Below are positions 59,261-64,000 of a DNA stretch of 64,000 nt, piece after piece. This stretch comes from Craterostigma plantagineum (lineage: Eukaryota > Streptophyta > Magnoliopsida > Lamiales > Linderniaceae). The stretch is from positions 17,502,001 through 17,566,000 of the forward strand of contig JAPQWV010000018.1 in the NCBI GenBank assembly GCA_027422505.1. The letters are read 5' to 3'. Below the pieces are notes generated by a model, which did no database searches, was not told where the DNA came from, and saw only the letters and a list, made by a program, of their open reading frames with translations. The position numbers were made by a program, and so were the translations under genes. Position 1 is the stretch's first letter. Each line of letters starts with the position of its first letter.

Positions 59261-60480
59261 CTACCCGACCTATTTTCCAAAAAAGGAGACATCTCAGCGC
59301 ATAGAAAGGCGCCGAGGCACGACGCCGGGTCGAGGAACTTCTCGAAGCAGGACACATTCGGGAGGTCTAGTTTCCTACATGGCTTTCTAACGTGGTCTTG
59401 GTTCCGAAGTCTTCGGGCAAGTGGCGCATGTGTGTGGACTTCCGGAACCCGAACGAGGCATGCCCGAAAGATTGTTACCCTTTACCACGGATAGACTAGC
59501 TGGTGGACTCCACCTCAGGACACGAGCTACTTTGCTTCCTCGACGCCTTCCAAGGGTACAACCAGATTCTACTCGCTGAGGAGGATCAAGAGAAGACAAG
59601 CTTCATAACCGCCGGAGGGACCTACTGCTACACTGTCATGCCCTTCGGATTGAAAAATGCCGGCGCAACCTACCAGAGGCTGATGGACAAAGTCTTCAAG
59701 GACCAGATCGGGAGAAATATAGAGGTCTATGTCGACGATATTCTGATTAAGTCTCGAGAGCAAAGCTGCTTGTTTGCCGATGTCCAGGAAACACTTTCGA
59801 CCGCCCAAAGATACAACCTAAAGATGAACCCCAGCAAGTGCACCTTTGGAGTCAGTTCGGGAAAGTTCCTAGGGTACATGGTAACAAGGAGAGGAATCGA
59901 GGCCAACCCCGACAAGATCAAGGCTTTAATGGACATGACGTCCCCCCGGAGTCTAAATGAGGTTCAAAGGCTGACAGGGAGGATCACAGCCCTTTCACGG
60001 TTCATTTCCCGATCCGCTGACCGCAGTCTACCATTCTTCAAGGTGTTGCGCAAAGTCCAAAACTTTGAATGGACACCCGAGTGTGAGAAGGCCTTCCTAG
60101 ATTTGAAGGAATATTTGAAGAAGTTGCCCGTGCTTAATAAACCATTGCCTGGGGAGGAACTGATAGTCTATCTGGCAGCATCCCCTCGGGCCATAAGTTC
60201 GGTACTGGTTCGAGAAGAGGAAAAAGTACAGAAGCCTATCTACTTCGTAAGTCACATCCTCAAGGGCCCCGAGACGAGGTACACAAATTCCGAAAAACTG
60301 TTGTTGGCCCTCCTCATCACTGCGAGAAAGTTGCGACCTTACTTCCTGTCGCACCCAATTGTGGTATTGACTAACCACCCTATCGGGAAGATTGCCACTC
60401 GACCGGACATCTCGGGAAGAGCAATCAAGTGGTCAACGGAGTTGGGAGAATATGACATCCAATTCAAGCCTCGGGCTGCA
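59240..60480 (+). pseudogene. Reverse transcriptase and RNase H of the Tat element
   Basis: Motifs: LVPKSSGKWRMCVDFRNPNEACPKDCYPLP, FLDAFQGYNQILLAEEDQEKTSF, PFGLKNAGATYQRLMDKVF, VYVDDILIKS, KCTFGVSSGKFLGYMV. RNase H-like text follows (ELIVYLAASPRAISSVLVREE, SEKLLLALLITARKL). Three in-frame TAG stops lie at 59302, 59368 and 59497, each where Gln or a similar residue is expected; from 59503 the frame is open to 61311. Confidence 0.88.
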
Positions 60481-60529
60481 ATTAAGGCGCAGACTTTGGC
60501 TGATTTCATGGTGGAAATGGTCGGGGATG

Positions 60530-60920
60530 GTCCCGAGGAGACATGGAAGATGTTCGTGGATGGCTCCTCCTGCAGCTCGAGAAATGGAGTCGGTATACTT
60601 TTCATATCGCCTTGGGGAGAGGAGACCAATTTGGTCATTAGGCTACATTACAAAGCATCAAACAACGAGACAAAGTATGAGGCACTGCTTGCTGGACTTC
60701 GAGCAGCACGGAGAATGGGCATCATCCGCTTGGTGGTGCACACGGACTCTCAACTCGTGGTCCAACAGTTAGAAGGAAACTTTGCCATCAAGGGTCAGAA
60801 TTTAGAGAAGTACGTCAAGGCATTCGAGAAAATCAAGGGAGGCTTCGAAAAACTCCAGATCGTTCTAATCACCCGAGCCCAGAACGAGAAGGCAGACCAA
60901 ATAGCTAAGTGGGCCAGCAC
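60530..60920 (+). pseudogene. Second (archaeal-type) RNase H domain of the Tat element
   Basis: KMFVDGSSCSSRNGVGILFISPWG, NNETKYEALLAGLRAARRMG, VHTDSQLVVQQLEGNFAIK and NEKADQIAKWAST give the D, E, D, D pattern of an intact RNase H fold. A second RNase H of this type is characteristic of Tat elements. It is open in the 59503-61311 frame. Confidence 0.88.
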
Positions 60921-61079
60921 CATCGGACCACTCGAGGAAAAAGGAAGAGTCCTAACCATCTGGCAGGTCAAGGACGAAAAGGCGCCCGATCCAGATATAG
61001 CCCAGGAAGATTGGAGGTACGAGATTTACCAATACCTACGCCACAAACTCCTTCCCGAGGATAAGGTCTTAGCTCGCAA

Positions 61080-62233
61080 ACTCCTACGAAGGGTTCAGCG
61101 TTTCACCTTAATCGACACGACACTGTTCAAAAGATCTTTCGCCGGACCTCTTCTCCGATGCGTTTCTAGGGAAGAAGGGGAATATGTCCTTCGGGAAATT
61201 CACGAGGGAATTTGCGGAAGCCACATCGGGGGTCGAGCATTGGTGAGAAAGGCACTCCTTGCAGGGTTCTTCTGGTCAACAATGAAGGGAGATGCCATGA
61301 AAACAGTCTGAAGTTGCCTAAGTTGTCAAAACACGCAAGCCTGAAAAGAATGCCCGTCGAAACTATGAAGTCGGTAACATCCCCCTGCCCTTTCGATCAA
61401 TGGGGACTCGACATCGTCGGAACATTCTCCGGAAACGTGGCCCAAAAGAAGTTCCTGCTGGTAGCGGTAGACTATTTTTCGAAGTGGGTTGAAGCCGAGG
61501 CCATGGCCAAGATCACCGAGGCAGCCATCACGGCATTCATCTGGAAAAATATCATCTGTCGCTACGGTATACCGAGGAGACTGGTATCCGATAATGGAAG
61601 GCAATTCAGTGGGAAAAAGCTAAAGGAATGGTGCGACGAACTCGGGATAGAACAAATCTTCACCTCGGTGGCATATCCTCAAAGCAACGGCCAGGTGGAG
61701 GTGACAATTGCACCATCGTACAAGGATTGAAGACCAGACTCGATGGGCTCAAGAAGTCATGGTTCAACGAACTCCAAAGTGTCCTATGGTCATATAGAAC
61801 GACGCCTCGAGAAGGAACCAATGAGACTCCTTTCAGCCTAGTCTACGGGAGCGAAGCAGTACTGCCCGCGGAAATTGGCATGGAAAGCGCCCGAATCCTC
61901 ACTTATCCCGAAGACAACGATCAGCTCCGCGTGGAAGACCTCGATCTGATCGAGGAAGGGAGAGAAAGAGCCGCCATCAGGATGACCGCCTACCAGAGGA
62001 GAATGACTATGTCTTACAATCGCCGAGTCCGAGGCAAGAAATACGAGGAAGGGGACTTAGTGATGAAAGAGATCCTAAACCAAGAAGGAAGAAAGAAGTT
62101 AGAGCCTAAGTTCGAAGGACCCTACCGAGTCGTCAGAAAAGTCGGAGAAGCCTCTTACTACCTTGAGGATGCTAGTGGAAAACAGCTCGATCGCCCGTGG
62201 AACGCCCGCAAACTGCGGAAGTATTATCCCTAG
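61080..62233 (+). pseudogene. Integrase of the Tat element, frameshifted
   Basis: VLREIHEGICGSHIGGRALVRK is the zinc-binding start. A TGA at 61309 (CGA expected, Arg) and a 1-nt loss after TGTCAAAA shift the frame. The core continues as CPFDQWGLDIVGTFSG, LVAVDYFSKWVEAEAMAKI, RLVSDNGRQFSGKKLKEWC and PQSNGQVEV (D, D, E). Another 1-nt loss near 61705 leads to the last frame, GLKTRLDGLKKSWFNELQSVLWSYRTTP..GRKKLEPKFEGPYRVV, ending at TAG 62231. Confidence 0.88.
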
Positions 62234-62488
62234 AGGGGGGTACCCTCATTATGCATTTGTTTCCTTTGATTTTTATTCCTTTTCTAGCTTGCTTCTATCG
62301 CTTCGAGATGTAAGCTATACCAAGATATTAATGAAGTTTGCTTTCTTTCTATACGAGGAACGTTCGAGTGAAAACTTAAAGTACTAAAAAGACATGAAGA
62401 CCCGGGTAGAAAACATTCCTAAGAAGGCAGTCACTTCAAAACCCTAGGGACTATCTTCCCTTGGGTAAACTCCTATGTGTACACTAAA

Positions 62489-62870
62489 TTCCCTCTACGA
62501 GAGGCTGAGATATTCCTCCCCCAGGGAAGTGAGATTTTCGCGCACACTGATATCCCTCCACGCGAGGCAGCGCCACCTCTATATAAGCTAGAGGCAAAGA
62601 AGGCCCGTCGGGACGACAACCCCTCGGGTAATATAAACTGCGCACACTGTTATCCCTCTACGAGAGGCTGAGACGTTCCCTAAGGGGAGAATATTTTCGC
62701 GCATACTGATATCCCTCTACGCGAGGCAGCGCCACCTCTATATAAGCTAGAGGCAAAGAAGGCCCCGCGGGACAACAAACCCCTCGGGTAATATAAACCG
62801 CACACCTCGATATCCCTCTACACGAGGCAGCACCACCTCCAGAAAGATTAGAGGTCAAGAAATATTTCAT
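62489..62870 (+). repeat. 164-bp tandem repeats in the 3' region of the Tat element
   Basis: CCCTCTACGAGAGGCTGAGA occurs at 62489 and 62653, and a related CCCTCTACACGAGGCAG at 62814. Units share GCGAGGCAGCGCCACCTCTA, TATAAGCTAGAGGCAAAGAA and CCCCTCGGGTAATATAAAC. About 2.3 units are present. Tandem repeats after pol are common in Tat elements. Confidence 0.9.
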
Positions 62871-63139
62871 GAAATCGACGAGGCTCTCCTTGGATAGGGG
62901 GGACGCCCCCGGCCCAAGGAAGGAGATCTCAATCACCCCGTAATCACAAAATACAAAATCGGACAAGGTGGACACAGAGCAACCATGCAGGGAGCAACGA
63001 TTCAGGTAACTTAAAAAATTCTTTATTTATTTAAATACTGCAAATTTACAGCAGCTAGGAAGGTCAAAAAGCAAAGGCAAGCACGGAAAGTATGGAATAA
63101 GCAAGGACTAAAAACCAGACTCTAAAGAACATCGTCCAA

Positions 63140-63973
63140 CTAATCCTTCTCGGCTGGACCGTCTCCTCGAGAGGCATCGCTACTTTCGCCCAGCTCGAAC
63201 TCATCCCAAAGGCTTTTTCCCTTCACTGGCTTCGGTGGACGCCGAGGAGCCAAGGCCATAAAAGCCGCCTCAGGATTTAGGGAGCTGAAAGGATGTGCAT
63301 TTTCTGGGAAGCCATTCGCCCTAATCTGAGACAAGCACCCTTGAAACCCGAAGTTGAAGTACATGTTAGCCGCCTCGGATACCTTCTCCACAGGGACCAG
63401 TTTAGGGTTGGGCTGATATTCTCGACTGCGACGGATCTCTCGCTCCGAGTGAAGCTCTTGGCGAAGCTTGCCTGACCCGCATGGTCATCTCCACATTACA
63501 AGACCGCGCCGACTCGGTCATTTTTTGCTGAAGGCGATATCGCCGAGCCCCCTCACATGATAAAGAATACGCCTGAAGACAAAAGGAAACAATCAACGGA
63601 TATACAAAACGGGGAACGAAAAGGACAATTATACCTGACTCAAAGCCAAAGCCCAATCTTTCCAGAAACGACTATCGGAAAGCTCCTTGGAGAAATCCTT
63701 CTCCTCGGGGGAAAGGAAGTTCATCATGTATGACAAAGAAGATTCGCCATCTTTCTCCAACAGAAAATGGGGGTGAAGAGCGGGTCGGGATGAAGAGGGA
63801 CCTTCGCGAAAAGAAACAGGAGGCGTAGGAGGCGATGGCCTCACTCGCTTAAACCGACCCACCTCTTGACGTGGAGTCGACGCCTCACCCTCAGGAATAC
63901 CTGCTGAAGGCTCAGCCCACTCGTTACGCACACGAGCTGAGGCACCCCTGGTACGGGTATTCAGGATGGGCAA
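63140..63973 (-). pseudogene. Antisense ORF (Retand-type aORF) in the Tat 3' region
   Basis: The minus strand encodes MPILNTRTRGASARVRNEW..RFKRVRPSPPTPPVSFREG..SSLSYMMNFLSPEEKDFSKELSDSRFWKDWALALSQ (from 63973). A good intron follows (GTATAATT to TTTGTCTTCAG, about 63638-63572), giving AYSLSCEGARRYRLQQKMTESARSC. One frameshift near 63470 is needed to continue as KLRQELHSEREIRRSREYQPNPKLVPVEKVSEAANMYFNFGFQGC, ending FELGESSDASRGDGPAEKD at 63140. Tat elements are known to carry such antisense ORFs of unknown function. Its 5' end may lie beyond the window. Confidence 0.65.
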
Positions 63974-64000
63974 AACACCCGAACCATCGCTTACTGAAAA

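Larger units (their letters stand above)
56033..64000 (+). mobile_element. Tat-lineage Ty3/gypsy LTR retrotransposon (5' part; 3' LTR outside window)
   Basis: Order: probable 5' LTR (56033 to about 56814), primer site, gag, protease, RT, RNase H, a second (archaeal-type) RNase H, integrase, a tandem-repeat region and an antisense ORF. The second RNase H and the antisense ORF in the long 3' region are known marks of the Tat lineage (Ogre/Retand). Several stops and frameshifts show it is inactive. The element continues past the right edge of the window. Confidence 0.9.

Noticed and set aside
60392..60772. Plus-strand 126-aa ORF in the Tat pol region
   Set aside because: Out-of-frame shadow of the RNase H coding sequence at 59503-61311.

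Overview
This is a plant nuclear chromosome segment. Genes have short introns with GT..AG borders and belong to plant-specific families: a UBC25/26-type E2, a GH1 beta-glucosidase, a DUF1223 protein, a G-type lectin S-receptor kinase, histone H2A and a kinesin-14. The rest is dense in Ty3/gypsy LTR elements, MULEs, hAT-like elements and Stowaway MITEs. A core eudicot is likely; I cannot name the species from sequence alone.

Layout. 1-264: last exon of an unidentified small membrane protein (+). 1261-4354: ubiquitin-conjugating enzyme, 8 exons (+). 4862-13740: two tandem GH1 beta-glucosidases on the minus strand. The distal copy (11142-13740) is an intact 12-exon gene. The proximal copy (4862-8294) is a pseudogene that has kept nearly the same exon borders. 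14413-14485: a tRNA-Gln-like sequence (-). 15479-16454: a DUF1223 gene with a small deletion and a frameshift (+). About 16695-17655: an L-gulonolactone oxidase pseudogene (-).

17.6-39.3 kb is a repeat island. It holds a MULE inside a hAT-like remnant and a 1.2-kb hAT-like element carrying a Stowaway. It also holds an array of ~885-bp higher-order repeats, split by a 13-kb Athila-like Ty3/gypsy element (23515-36535, minus strand) with a perfect target-site duplication. Another hAT-like element and a broken PPR fragment follow. Outer inverted arms near 19.9 and 39.2 kb suggest much of this may lie in one large terminal-inverted-repeat element.

39.3-43.4 kb: a decayed S-receptor kinase relic, then an intact 7-exon S-receptor kinase (40372-43391). 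45844-46330: histone H2A with an octamer-motif promoter. 46897-48890: a small MULE containing a solo LTR of the same Athila-like family. 49211-49817: a hAT-like MITE. 50279-54558: a complete 17-exon kinesin-14 (ATK/KatA type). 55326-55980: another hAT-like MITE. 56033 to the window end: a Tat-lineage Ty3/gypsy element (+) with dual RNase H, 3' tandem repeats and an antisense ORF; its 3' LTR lies outside the window.

The host genes look like unrelated neighbours with no operon-like logic. The most interesting signals are inside the repeats. A ~62-bp palindromic tandem array (core GTCACGGCCGTGAC) sits in the U3 region of the Athila-like LTR and again just upstream of that element's 3' ORF, suggesting an internal promoter. 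Also notable are the 885-bp higher-order repeat, the multi-level nesting dated by target-site duplications, and a GC-AG intron shared by both beta-glucosidase copies.
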